A stretch of 64,000 nucleotides of DNA from Xanthomonas sp. NCPPB 1128 (GTDB lineage Bacteria > Pseudomonadota > Gammaproteobacteria > Xanthomonadales > Xanthomonadaceae), in NCBI RefSeq assembly GCF_001043115.1, contig NZ_LFME01000004.1, positions 124,001-188,000 of the forward strand, read 5' to 3'. The stretch's first letter is position 1. Each line of letters starts with the position of its first letter. Under the pieces are notes generated by a model that searched no databases, was not told the origin of the DNA, and saw only the letters and a list, made by a program, of their open reading frames with translations. The position numbers were made by a program, and so were the translations under genes. Positions 1 to 9,921 of this stretch are shown here, piece by piece.

Positions 1-2
1 AC

Positions 3-323
3 GGGGACGTTGGAGGAAAAACGAAGGGCGGTAAGGCGACGAAGACCACACGCCCCTCCGCGTCTGGCACTCCGTCGCGGGCGGCGAAAGCCGCAGTGCG
101 GACCAGGGGCAAGACGACGGCCAGGGCCGCGGCGAAATCGACGACGCCAGCGCAGGCAACGAAGAAGCGAAGCGCAACAAAGACGACGTCGGCGAAGACT
201 CCGAAAGCGAACACGCCGAAAGCGCGCAAGCCGCGCGCTGCGGCCGAGGTGCCGCCGACGCCCCCGCGCGGCAAGGCGCGCCGGAAACCACCCCTTCTCC
301 CGCCGGGAGAAGATGGCGCGTAG
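3..323 (+). CDS. C-terminal part of a Lys/Ala/Thr-rich protein, cut by the window edge
   Basis: An open frame enters from the left edge and ends at 323, giving about 106 residues. They are almost wholly Lys, Ala, Thr, Pro and Arg, with motifs such as KATKTT, AKSTTP and TPKARKP. This is the composition of histone H1-like or Ku-type basic tails that bind DNA non-specifically. No catalytic domain is visible, so the function cannot be named. The last dozen codons (KPPLLPPGEDGA) fall inside a diverged copy of the dispersed CCCTTCTCCC..GGGAGAAG repeat, so the present C-terminus was probably created or changed by that repeat. Confidence is moderate for coding and low for function. Confidence 0.5.
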   Translation, partial: GDVGGKTKGGKATKTTRPSASGTPSRAAKAAVRTRGKTTARAAAKSTTPAQATKKRSATKTTSAKTPKANTPKARKPRAAAEVPPTPPRGKARRKPPLLPPGEDGA

Positions 324-395
324 CGCCGGATGAGGGTATGGCGGAAGCGTGGAAGGGGCCGATCCCGTGCTGCCGCCGCGTCCCGGTGACTTGTC

Positions 396-1214
396 TTACT
401 TCAACATCTCGGTGAAGGCGCGATCGGCCTCGATCACGTCCGGCAGCGCGTCGAACAGCGCGTCCAGGTCCACATCGTCCATCAGTGGGCCCGTCACCGC
501 CTGCCGCGCCTGGTCGTTGGCGCTGCCGTGGCGCTCCAGCGCGTCGGCGACCAGCGCGGCCTGGGCAACGAGCTTGGGCATCGGCTCGCCTTCCGGCGCC
601 TGCAGCGGCCGCGCCTGGAAGGCGATGGCGGTCTGGATCACCTGCGGCAGCTGCCAGCGCCGCGCCAGCTCGGCGCCCACTTCCGGATAGCCGAAGCCCA
701 GTTGCACGGTCTCGTCGGCGGCGCGGCCGCTGGAGGAGGCGTCCGGGTGCAGTTGCGCGGCGTAGTCGGGCGCGCCGGTCTGGATCAGCAATTCACCGAT
801 GTTGTGCATCATGCCGCAGGTGAACGCGGTCTCCGCGTCCAGTCCCTTCTGCCGCGCCAGCAGCCGGCACACGCCGGCCACTTCGAAGCTGTGCAGCCAG
901 AACGCGCGCAGGTCGAAATGCGCCGGGGCATGGAACGCGCCGGTCACCGAGGAGGCCAGCACCAGGGTGCGCAAGGTGTTGAAGCCCAGGCGCAGCGCCG
1001 CGTCTTCCACCGTGGTGGAATCGCGCGCGCCACGGAAGCGCGCCGAATTGGCCAGCCGCAGCACCTTGGCCGCGATCACCGGGTCCCGCTCGATGTTGCG
1101 CGCCACCGCGTCCAGGCTGGTGCCCGGCGCATCGAACTGCAGGATCAGGTCCTGCGCCACCTGGGGAATGGTCGGCAGGGTGTGCAACTGGTCGAACAGC
1201 GCCTCTAGCTTCAT
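396..1214 (-). CDS. HDOD domain protein
   Basis: A 272-residue protein made almost entirely of one HDOD domain (about residues 5-210), a relative of HD phosphohydrolases that has lost the metal ligands and usually acts as a signalling or scaffold module. The family start is seen as LHTLPTIPQVAQ, followed by the helices containing IAAKVLRLANSA and LRLGFNTLRTLVLAS. The motif CGMMHNIGELL stands where true HD enzymes carry HD. No GGDEF, EAL or receiver domain is attached, so it is a single-domain HDOD protein, probably in regulation of motility, stress or c-di-GMP behaviour. It is transcribed alone, away from the neighbouring YehS-like gene by about 160 bases. Confidence 0.85.
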   Translation of the reverse strand: MKLEALFDQLHTLPTIPQVAQDLILQFDAPGTSLDAVARNIERDPVIAAKVLRLANSARFRGARDSTTVEDAALRLGFNTLRTLVLASSVTGAFHAPAHFDLRAFWLHSFEVAGVCRLLARQKGLDAETAFTCGMMHNIGELLIQTGAPDYAAQLHPDASSSGRAADETVQLGFGYPEVGAELARRWQLPQVIQTAIAFQARPLQAPEGEPMPKLVAQAALVADALERHGSANDQARQAVTGPLMDDVDLDALFDALPDVIEADRAFTEMLK

Positions 1215-1371
1215 GGGGACCCTCGGAACGGAACGGGAGGCGGGCAGGGCCGGCAGCCGGCCGCGCCGCCACGGTGGCGGAATGCGCGCATCCTACCGAT
1301 TCGCGATGGCCGGCGTGTGGATGGCCGGCGTCGCGGCGACGGCCGCGCCCTGCTGCAGCGGTGCGCGCGGC

Positions 1372-1845
1372 TCAGCCGGCGGCGCGCACGCGCAGGGTCA
1401 GGCCCTTGAGGAAGTTGCGCAGCAACTGGTCGCCGCACAGGCGGAAATTCTTGTGTTCCGGCTGCCGGAACAGCGCCGACAGTTCCGGCTTGGACACCGG
1501 GAAACCGGCGGCGTCGAAGATCTGGTGCATGTCCACGTCCTTGAGCTGGAACGCCACGCGCAGCTTCTTCAGCACCACGTTGTTGGTGATGCGCGCTTCC
1601 ACCGGGCGCGGCGGCAGGCTGTCGTCGCGGCCGCGGTAGTGGAACACCAGCCCGTCCAGCACGTGCGCCAGCACCGCGTCGCTGCATGCGACGAAGCCGT
1701 CTTCGTCTTCCTTCTTCAGCCATGCCGGGATCTGCGCCTTGTCGATCGGGAATGCCGGATCGGCGAGGTGCGCCAGATCGACGAGCTTCTGGTCGCTCAG
1801 GTCGAGCATGTAGCGGATGGAGCGCAGGATGTCGTTGTTGAGCAT
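1372..1845 (-). CDS. DUF1456 (YehS-like) protein
   Basis: A 157-residue cytoplasmic protein matching the usual length of DUF1456/YehS. The domain consists of two similar halves, each opening with a N-x-(I/V)-L motif: MLNNDILRSIRYMLDLSD at the start and ITNNVVLKKLRVAFQL in the middle. The biochemical role of the family is unknown. The ATG at 1845 is preferred over an upstream in-frame start at 2022, because that longer form would be translated from the MITE-like element and the family starts at MLNND. The promoter region is shared with the divergent glpR and is interrupted by the element at 1889-2160. Confidence 0.85.
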   Translation of the reverse strand: MLNNDILRSIRYMLDLSDQKLVDLAHLADPAFPIDKAQIPAWLKKEDEDGFVACSDAVLAHVLDGLVFHYRGRDDSLPPRPVEARITNNVVLKKLRVAFQLKDVDMHQIFDAAGFPVSKPELSALFRQPEHKNFRLCGDQLLRNFLKGLTLRVRAAG

Positions 1846-1888
1846 GGCAGGTGCGGGAGTGCCGGCAGGCCCGGCGAGGGCGGCTAGT

Positions 1889-2160
1889 CTAGGGCCTGTC
1901 ACCCATTCCCGGGTAGGCCGCGTTGGCGCTGCAAGGCCGTCAGGTTTGCGTCGCGTGGCGCAGGCCTGACTGGCCGTCAGGTCAAGCCGCGCGGCGCGAA
2001 GATGGCGGCCTTGCAGCGACAACCCGAAGGGCCGCTCTTGCGCATGCCCGGGACTGCGTCATTGCTCGGTCGTGGACGCACGTCCACTCCCTCGCGCTTC
2101 TTTGCCCCAGGCACGCGCAAGGGCGGCGCGACCTACCCGGGAATGGGTGACAGGCCCTAG
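1889..2160. mobile_element. MITE-like element with 29-bp perfect inverted ends
   Basis: The left end (1889-1917, beginning CTAGGGCCTGTCACCCATTC) and the right end (2132-2160) are exact reverse complements over 29 bp. The outermost CTAG is palindromic, so it may be a 4-bp target duplication flanking 25-bp ends, as made by IS5-type elements. The interior holds no transposase. It contains nested inverted repeats (GCTGCAAGGCC near 1928 against GGCCTTGCAGC near 2008; GTGGACG..CGTCCAC near 2072) and would fold into a branched hairpin. It sits between the divergent YehS-like and glpR genes. Mobility is inferred. Confidence 0.65.
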
Positions 2161-2273
2161 GCGCTGGCCCGCATCGGCGCGTAGACCGCGCAGGCCCGGG
2201 TCATGGCTGCGGTTCACCGAGGGTGTGGACGCGGCGCGGTTGCATCCGCCGGCGCATGCGCCATCATCGGCGC

Positions 2274-3116
2274 ATGGACCATCCGATTCCCAAGCCGAGC
2301 GCCGTGTCCGCGCTCAATCCGCGCCAGGAGCAGCTGGTGGCGCTGGTGCGCCAGCAGGGCTATGCCGAGGTGGAAGGGCTGGCGGCGCGCTTCGAGGTGA
2401 CGCCGCAGACCATCCGCCGCGACCTGACCCTGCTGTGCGAGGCCGGCGTGCTGCGCCGCTACCACGGCGGGGTGAGCCTGCCGTCGAGCGTGGAGAACCT
2501 GGCGTATGCGGCGCGCAAGTCGCTGCAGGCGCAGGAGAAGCGGCGCATCGCCACGCTGCTGGCGCAGCACATTCCCGATGACGCTTCGTTGTTCATCAAC
2601 ATCGGCACCACCAACGAGGACGTGGCGCGCGCGCTGATGGGCCACAGCGGCCTGCGCGTGATCACCAACAACCTCAACGTCGCGGTGATGATGAGCGCCA
2701 ATCCCAGCTTCGAGGTGATGGTGGCCGGCGGACGCGTGCGCGGCCGCGACCAGGGCGTCACCGGCGAGGCCACCATCGAGCTGATTCGTCAGTTCAAGGT
2801 GGATTTCGGCGTGATCGGCATTTCCGGCATCGACCTCGACGGCACCCTGCTGGATTTCGACTTCCACGAGGTGCGGGTGGCGCAGGCGATCATCGAGCAT
2901 TCGCGGCAGGTGTTCCTGGCCGCCGACCACAGCAAGCTCGGCCGCAACGCGATGGTGCGGCTGGGGCCGATCGGGCGGGTGCAGGCCTGGTTCACCGACC
3001 GCGCGCCGCCGGCCGAACTGGCTGCGGTGCTGGACGCGGCCGGCACCCGGGTGTTCGTCGCCGAGGGTGATGCCGCCGATCCGGGCGTGCCGGAGCTGGG
3101 CGCGGCTGCGGATTGA
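2274..3116 (+). CDS. glpR: DeoR-family glycerol-3-phosphate regulon repressor GlpR
   Basis: A 280-residue DeoR-family repressor. The N-terminal helix-turn-helix (about residues 17-70) carries the family signature with FEVTPQTIRRDLTLLCEAG, followed by RYHGG. The C-terminal DeoRC sugar-phosphate-binding domain contains LFINIGTTNEDVA, LRVITNNLNVA, VTGEATIELIRQF and the terminal AADHSKLGRNA segment. GlpR is relieved by glycerol 3-phosphate. Its position directly before glpD-glpF-glpK, with candidate operators at 3317-3504, supports this assignment over other DeoR members. The ATG at 2274 is chosen because the upstream in-frame ATG at 2223 adds an Arg-rich stretch unlike the family. Confidence 0.9.
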   Translation: MDHPIPKPSAVSALNPRQEQLVALVRQQGYAEVEGLAARFEVTPQTIRRDLTLLCEAGVLRRYHGGVSLPSSVENLAYAARKSLQAQEKRRIATLLAQHIPDDASLFINIGTTNEDVARALMGHSGLRVITNNLNVAVMMSANPSFEVMVAGGRVRGRDQGVTGEATIELIRQFKVDFGVIGISGIDLDGTLLDFDFHEVRVAQAIIEHSRQVFLAADHSKLGRNAMVRLGPIGRVQAWFTDRAPPAELAAVLDAAGTRVFVAEGDAADPGVPELGAAAD

Positions 3117-3146
3117 GGGCGCCTGTAACAACGCCGAAGGCAATTC

Positions 3147-3211
3147 GTAGGAGCGGCTTCAGCCGCGACGGGCATTCCCGGGACGCCCGTCGCGGCTGAA
3201 GCCGCCCCTAC
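3147..3211. repeat. REP-like inverted repeat pair
   Basis: GTAGGAGCGGCTTCAGCCGC faces its inverted copy CGCGGCTGAAGCCGCCCCTAC across a short variable loop, so the RNA would form a hairpin of over 20 bp. It lies just after glpR and may terminate or stabilise that transcript. Confidence 0.8.
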
Positions 3212-3316
3212 GATCGAGACAAGACATCCTGCCGCGCCCCGGCAATAGCGTGTTGCTAGAGGTGTCCTTGAGTCGACCCGCCGGCTCTGGCGCCGACGCC
3301 AGCGGCGACGAGACTT

Positions 3317-3504
3317 ATGTTCGAATTATTTCGTTAATGTTGCGTGATGTGGCGTGTTTGGCACGCCGCATCGCCGCCGTGTGCGCGTCTGGCTGTCTAC
3401 ATTCTAAGTCAAAGACGGCTTTCGGCCCGTCTTCCAGGGCGCTTTCGACGCCACGCTGCAGTGCAGCGTGATATGTTCGGAAATGTTCGTTTACGATCTT
3501 TTCG
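3317..3504 (+). promoter_or_regulatory. Candidate GlpR operators upstream of glpD
   Basis: Three ATGTTCG half-sites occur at 3317-3323, 3473-3479 and 3483-3489. The first is paired with TTCGTTAATGT (to 3340) and the last continues as ATGTTCGTTTACGA then TTTTCG (to 3504). They resemble the known GlpR operator core TGTTCGNTAACGA. The AT content stands out from the surrounding GC-rich DNA. A reading frame on the minus strand across 3315-3551 is not considered a gene. The assignment is by motif and context only. Confidence 0.55.
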
Positions 3505-3565
3505 TCCTCAGTCCTGAACCCGGTCAGTGTGCCGGCGGCAGGACACGACACTTCCGGAGTCGGCT

Positions 3566-5080
3566 ATGCGTGAGACCTACGATGTGCTGGTGGTCGGTGG
3601 CGGCATCAACGGCGTGGGCATCGCCCGCGACGCGGTGGGCCGCGGCCTGTCGGTGTGCCTGTGCGAGCGCGACGACCTGGCCGCGCATACCTCCAGCGCC
3701 AGCACCAAGCTGATCCACGGCGGCCTGCGCTACCTGGAGCAGTACGAATTCGCCTTGGTCGGCAAGGCCCTGGCCGAGCGCGAGGTGCTGCTGCGGCTGG
3801 CCCCGCACATCATCTGGCCGCTGCGCTTCCTGTTGCCGCACCAGCCGCACCTGCGCCCGGCGTGGATGATCCGCACCGGCCTGTTCCTGTACGACCACCT
3901 GGGCCGCGGCCGCCGCACCCTGCCGGGGTCGCGACGCCTGGCGCTGCGCACGCATCCGGTGGGCGCGCCGCTGCGCGAGGAGTTCCGCACCGGCTTCGTC
4001 TATTCCGATGCCTGGGTGCAGGACGCGCGGCTGGTGGTGCTCAATGCGATGGACGCCGCGCAGCGCGGCGCGCGCATCCTCACCCGCACCCGCTGCGTCG
4101 GCGCGCGCCGGGTCGATGGCCTGTGGCAGGTGCAACTGCAGCACGCCGACGGCCGCCGCGAAGAACTGCGCGCGCGGTCGCTGGTCAATGCCGCCGGGCC
4201 TTGGGCGGTGCAGTTCCTCGACGAGGTGGCCCATGTCGGTCACGACCACGCGCTGCGCCTGGTCAAGGGCAGCCACATCGTGGTGCCGCGGCTGTTCGAG
4301 CACGATCACGCCTACATCTTCCAGCAGCCGGACCGGCGCATCGTCTTCGCCATCCCCTACGAGCAGGACTACACCCTGATCGGCACCACCGACGTCGACT
4401 ACCACGCCGACCCGGCCGCGCCGCGCATCGACGGCGAGGAGACGCGCTACCTGTGCGAGGCGGCCAATCGCTACTTCCGCAAGCAGATCGCCCCGGACGA
4501 CGTGGTGTGGAGCTACAGCGGCGTGCGCCCGCTGCTCGACGACGAGGAGGACAACGCCGCCGAGGTCACCCGCGACTATCTGCTGGAACTGGACGCGCGC
4601 GACGGCGCGGCCCTGCTCAATGTGTTCGGCGGCAAGCTCACCACCTACCGCAAATTGGCCGAGGAGGCGGTGGACCGGCTGACCGCGCACGCCGGGCGCA
4701 AGGCGCCGGCCTGGACCGCGCACGGTGCGCCGCTGCCCGGCGGCGAGCGCAACGACATCGCCACGCTGGCGCGCGAGTTGCGCGCAGCAAGGCCGTGGCT
4801 GGCCGAGGCCACTGCACAGCGGCTGGCGCGCAACTACGGCACCCGCGCGGAAACGCTGCTGGGCGATGCCGCCTCGCTGCAGGACCTGGGCCAGCACTTC
4901 GGCGCCGACCTGTACCAGGCCGAGGTCGACTACCTGCGCACACACGAGTGGGTGGTGGAGGCCGAAGACCTGCTGTGGCGCCGCAGCAAGCTCGGCCTGC
5001 GGGTGGACGCCGCTAGCCGCCAGCGCCTGGTCGCCTACCTGCAACAGGCGCCGGCCACGCTGGCCGCGGCACCTGCTTGA
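3566..5080 (+). CDS. glpD: Aerobic glycerol-3-phosphate dehydrogenase
   Basis: A 504-residue FAD enzyme that oxidises sn-glycerol 3-phosphate to dihydroxyacetone phosphate and passes electrons to quinone at the inner membrane. The FAD-binding motif VVGGGINGVGIARD lies within the first 25 residues, followed by STKLIHGGLRYLEQYEF, a GlpD signature. The substrate region includes YTLIGTTDVDYH and VFGGKLTTYRKLAEEAVD, and the C-terminal helical DAO_C domain is complete. The length matches GlpD. The ATG at 3566 has GGAG 8 bases upstream and gives the family start MRETYDVL. It is first in the glpD-glpF-glpK run and is probably controlled by GlpR. Confidence 0.95.
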   Translation: MRETYDVLVVGGGINGVGIARDAVGRGLSVCLCERDDLAAHTSSASTKLIHGGLRYLEQYEFALVGKALAEREVLLRLAPHIIWPLRFLLPHQPHLRPAWMIRTGLFLYDHLGRGRRTLPGSRRLALRTHPVGAPLREEFRTGFVYSDAWVQDARLVVLNAMDAAQRGARILTRTRCVGARRVDGLWQVQLQHADGRREELRARSLVNAAGPWAVQFLDEVAHVGHDHALRLVKGSHIVVPRLFEHDHAYIFQQPDRRIVFAIPYEQDYTLIGTTDVDYHADPAAPRIDGEETRYLCEAANRYFRKQIAPDDVVWSYSGVRPLLDDEEDNAAEVTRDYLLELDARDGAALLNVFGGKLTTYRKLAEEAVDRLTAHAGRKAPAWTAHGAPLPGGERNDIATLARELRAARPWLAEATAQRLARNYGTRAETLLGDAASLQDLGQHFGADLYQAEVDYLRTHEWVVEAEDLLWRRSKLGLRVDAASRQRLVAYLQQAPATLAAAPA

Positions 5081-7660
<2,580 letters not shown>

Positions 7661-7681
7661 GGCGACTGCCGCGCGAAACAC

Positions 7682-7748
7682 GTAGGAGCGGTTTCAACCG
7701 CGACCGGGCGTTCCTGGAAGGCCTGGTCGCGGCTGAAGCCGCTCCTAC
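7682..7748. repeat. REP-like inverted repeat pair after glpK
   Basis: A diverged arm (GTAGGAGCGGTTTCAACCGC) faces a consensus arm (CGCGGCTGAAGCCGCTCCTAC). The substitutions in the left arm keep its own small palindrome. A single unpaired arm follows at 7834-7856. Confidence 0.8.
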
Positions 7749-7950
7749 GGCGGTGGATTCTCTTGCGTCCGTCGGCAACACGGCCGCGTCATCGTTCGTG
7801 CTGTCGCTACGTGGCAGCCGCTGCATGCATTTCGTAGGAGCGGCTTCAGCCGCGACGCGCGTTCCCGCGAAAGCCGGGTCGCCGTCCGTCAATCGCGAGG
7901 GTCGCCAGTCCCGCAACCGTCTCCCGCATTGCAATGCGAGAGACGGCGGT

Positions 7951-8169
7951 TCAAACGTACTGCGTCGGCCCACGCGGACCCGGCACCGGCGAGTCGACGT
8001 CGCCGACCGGGTCCTGGATCGGCGGGATGGTCGGATCGGTCGGCTGGTCGGGGATCGGATCGATCGGACGGTCCGGGGTCGGGTCCACGCCCGGGTTCGG
8101 CACCTGGCCCGGCACCTCGTTCGGTGGCTGCTGCGGATCCTGGCCGGGATTGGGACTCTGCATGTGCAT
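7951..8169 (-). CDS. Small Pro-rich acidic protein, unknown function
   Basis: A 72-residue protein with no recognisable domain. About a third of the residues are Pro, in repeated D-P-x-P and P-N-P-G motifs (PNPGQDPQ, NPGVDPTPD, IPDQPTDPT). It has no signal peptide or membrane segment and would be extended and disordered. The start is supported by a good ribosome site (GCAGGAGACGCC before ATG at 8169), which argues for a real gene despite the low complexity. It is divergent from the HAD gene. I do not recognise a function. Confidence 0.6.
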   Translation of the reverse strand: MHMQSPNPGQDPQQPPNEVPGQVPNPGVDPTPDRPIDPIPDQPTDPTIPPIQDPVGDVDSPVPGPRGPTQYV

Positions 8170-8334
8170 GGGCGTCTCCTGCGATGAGGCCTCAGCGTGC
8201 ACGTTGTGCCGACGCGCGCGGGTGAAGCGTGCGGCAACGGCGGATGAAAGGCGGGCCGATCCGTGCGCCTTGCCGCCGCGATCGGCACGCCTGCCGCTGG
8301 CGCGGACTCCGACGCTCCGGCATGCTGCCGCCGC

Positions 8335-9050
8335 ATGCGCCACTACGACCTGGTCATCTTCGATTTCGACGGCACCCTGGCCGACTCCTTCCCCTGGTTC
8401 CTCGCGACCATCAACGGCGTCGCCGACGAATTCGGCTTTCGCCGCTTCGACGTGGAGCGGCTGGAGGAGATCCGTAGCCTGAGCGCACGCGAGCTGATGG
8501 CGCGCAGCGGCCTGCGCTGGTGGCGGGTGCCGGCGGTGGCGCAGCGCATGCGCACGCTGATGAGCGCGCAGATCGAGCGCATCGCCCTGTTCGACGGCGT
8601 CGCCGAGCTGCTCGCGCAGCTGGCGCAGGCCGGCGTGCAGCTGGCGCTGGTGACGTCCAACAGCCGCGCCAACGTCGAGGGTGTGCTCGGCCCTGCGCTG
8701 CTCGCGCAGTTTCGCGACGTGCGCTGCGGTGCAGCGGTGCAGCGGTGCTGGGCAAGCGGCGCAAGCTGCGCGCCAGCCTGCGCGCCTGCGGTGTTCCCCC
8801 TGCGCGGGCGCTGTGCGTGGGCGACGAGATCCGCGATGCCGAGGCCGCACGCCAGGCAGGTATCGCCTTCGCCGGCGTCGCCTGGGGCTACACCTTGCCG
8901 GCCGCGTTGCAGCCGCAGACGCCGCTGCCGCTGCTGCAGCGGCCGGATGCGCTGGCGGCGCTGCTGCTTGGTCCTGATGGCCGCGCGCAGCCGCCTGCGG
9001 CGCAGGCAGATGCGTGCGGTACCTGCGCGGCCATGGGCAGCGACGCATGA
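8335..9050 (+). pseudogene. HAD-family phosphatase (phosphoglycolate phosphatase-like), frameshifted
   Basis: The N-terminal half is a clear HAD hydrolase: YDLVIFDFDGTLADSF carries the DxD nucleophile motif and LVTSNSRANV carries motif II. At 8728-8748 an 8-bp unit GGTGCAGC is present twice plus five bases. The second copy moves the frame, and motifs III and IV (LGKRRKLRASL and CVGDEIRDAEAARQAGI) continue in another frame to the stop at 9048-9050. Removing one unit restores a 235-residue protein of normal Gph length. As read, the shifted frame runs to 9564 without a stop and across the next gene. It is either a recent pseudogene, a reversible slippage switch or a sequencing error. Confidence 0.75.
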
Positions 9051-9505
9051 TGTGGCTGCCCTACGCGATCGGGGCGGTGATTGCGGTCGTCTTCCTGGGC
9101 AGCGCGGCAATATTGATCGGAGCGTTGCATCGCATGGGGCGCCGCCAGGTGACGGACCTGCTGGAGGCCTCGTTCCGCGAGCAGGCGTTCCCGGGCGAGC
9201 ATGGCCCGCTGCGCGGCAGCGACCTGACTGTGGTCGAGAAATCCAAGCAGAACATCGAAAGCAGCTACGGCCATGTGTATTCGATCGCGCCGGGTGCCAC
9301 GCTGCAGACCGCCGATGCGTTCTGGTACTGCGTCGGGCCGGGACCATGCTGGTTCCTGGCCATTCCGGTGGTGATATCGGGCTTCGGCGAGGCGCAGGTG
9401 CGCTGGATCGTGCGGCCCATGACCGAAGGACGCGTGCGCGCGGCACTGCAGTTCGACCGCAAGGCGACCCGGCTGGCGTTCGGCGCGCGACCGGCCGCGC
9501 GCTGA
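9047..9505 (+). CDS. Membrane-anchored protein of unknown function (paralogue A)
   Basis: A protein of about 152 residues with one N-terminal membrane helix (WLPYAIGAVIAVVFLGSAAIL) and a soluble C-terminal domain. The ATG at 9047 overlaps the TGA of the HAD gene (ATGA), indicating coupled translation. Its C-terminal half is strikingly similar to the gene at 18243: both read ADAFWYC or GDAFWYC, then GPG..WF.AIP.V.S, W.VRP.TE.R.RAALQFDRKA and AFG. No family function is known to me. The domain probably sits in the periplasm or cytoplasm next to the inner membrane, and orientation cannot be settled from sequence. Confidence 0.7.
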   Translation: MMWLPYAIGAVIAVVFLGSAAILIGALHRMGRRQVTDLLEASFREQAFPGEHGPLRGSDLTVVEKSKQNIESSYGHVYSIAPGATLQTADAFWYCVGPGPCWFLAIPVVISGFGEAQVRWIVRPMTEGRVRAALQFDRKATRLAFGARPAAR

Positions 9506-9921
9506 ACCGACCGGCCAGCGCGGCGGCGAGGTGCGCGCGCGGCGCGAAGGAACCCTGCCGCTAGCGACGTCGCTCTGCCCGCGGTCCGTCGCGGCGCACC
9601 CCTAGGGCATGCGCCGCGACCGTGGCTATGGGGTCCAGCGTTGTTCATCGGATGTCACCACGCCTTGGTAGCTGCTCGGGCCTGCCGCCGGCTAAAGCCG
9701 GAGCGGGCGATTGCTGCACTGCAGGTTGATTGTTCACTTGTGATTGCTATATTCATATGCGAACAGTCGCGGTGCCCATCGCCATCCCGGGCGTGCATGC
9801 TGCGGCTTTAACCCATCGCGCCCGATCCCGGGCAGAGGCGTGCCATGCGTAACCCCAGCACCTCCCGTCCCTCGCGCGTCCGTGGGCGATCCGCTGTGGC
9901 CGCCATTCCGGGCGTGCGCGC
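9506..9921. other. Intergenic region before the fucose operon
   Basis: A gap of 416 bases. It holds a short hairpin (CCGGCTAAAGCCGG near 9688) without a T run, then an AT-rich promoter-like stretch at 9726-9759. Nothing convincingly coding was seen. Confidence 0.5.
9726..9759 (+). promoter_or_regulatory. Candidate fucose operon promoter with TTCATATG site
   Basis: TTGATT (9726-9731) and TATATT (9748-9753) have a 16-bp spacer and resemble a sigma-70 promoter. TTCATATG (9752-9759) overlaps the -10 box. The same octamer is found at 17209-17216 between fucP and the IclR-type regulator, so it may be part of that regulator's binding site. The distance to the first start codon is long (about 160 bases). 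Confidence 0.4.

Noticed and set aside
3315-3551. Minus-strand frame of 78 codons before glpD
   Set aside because: It covers the candidate GlpR operators and promoter, has no recognisable domain and no ribosome site. It is better explained as non-coding.
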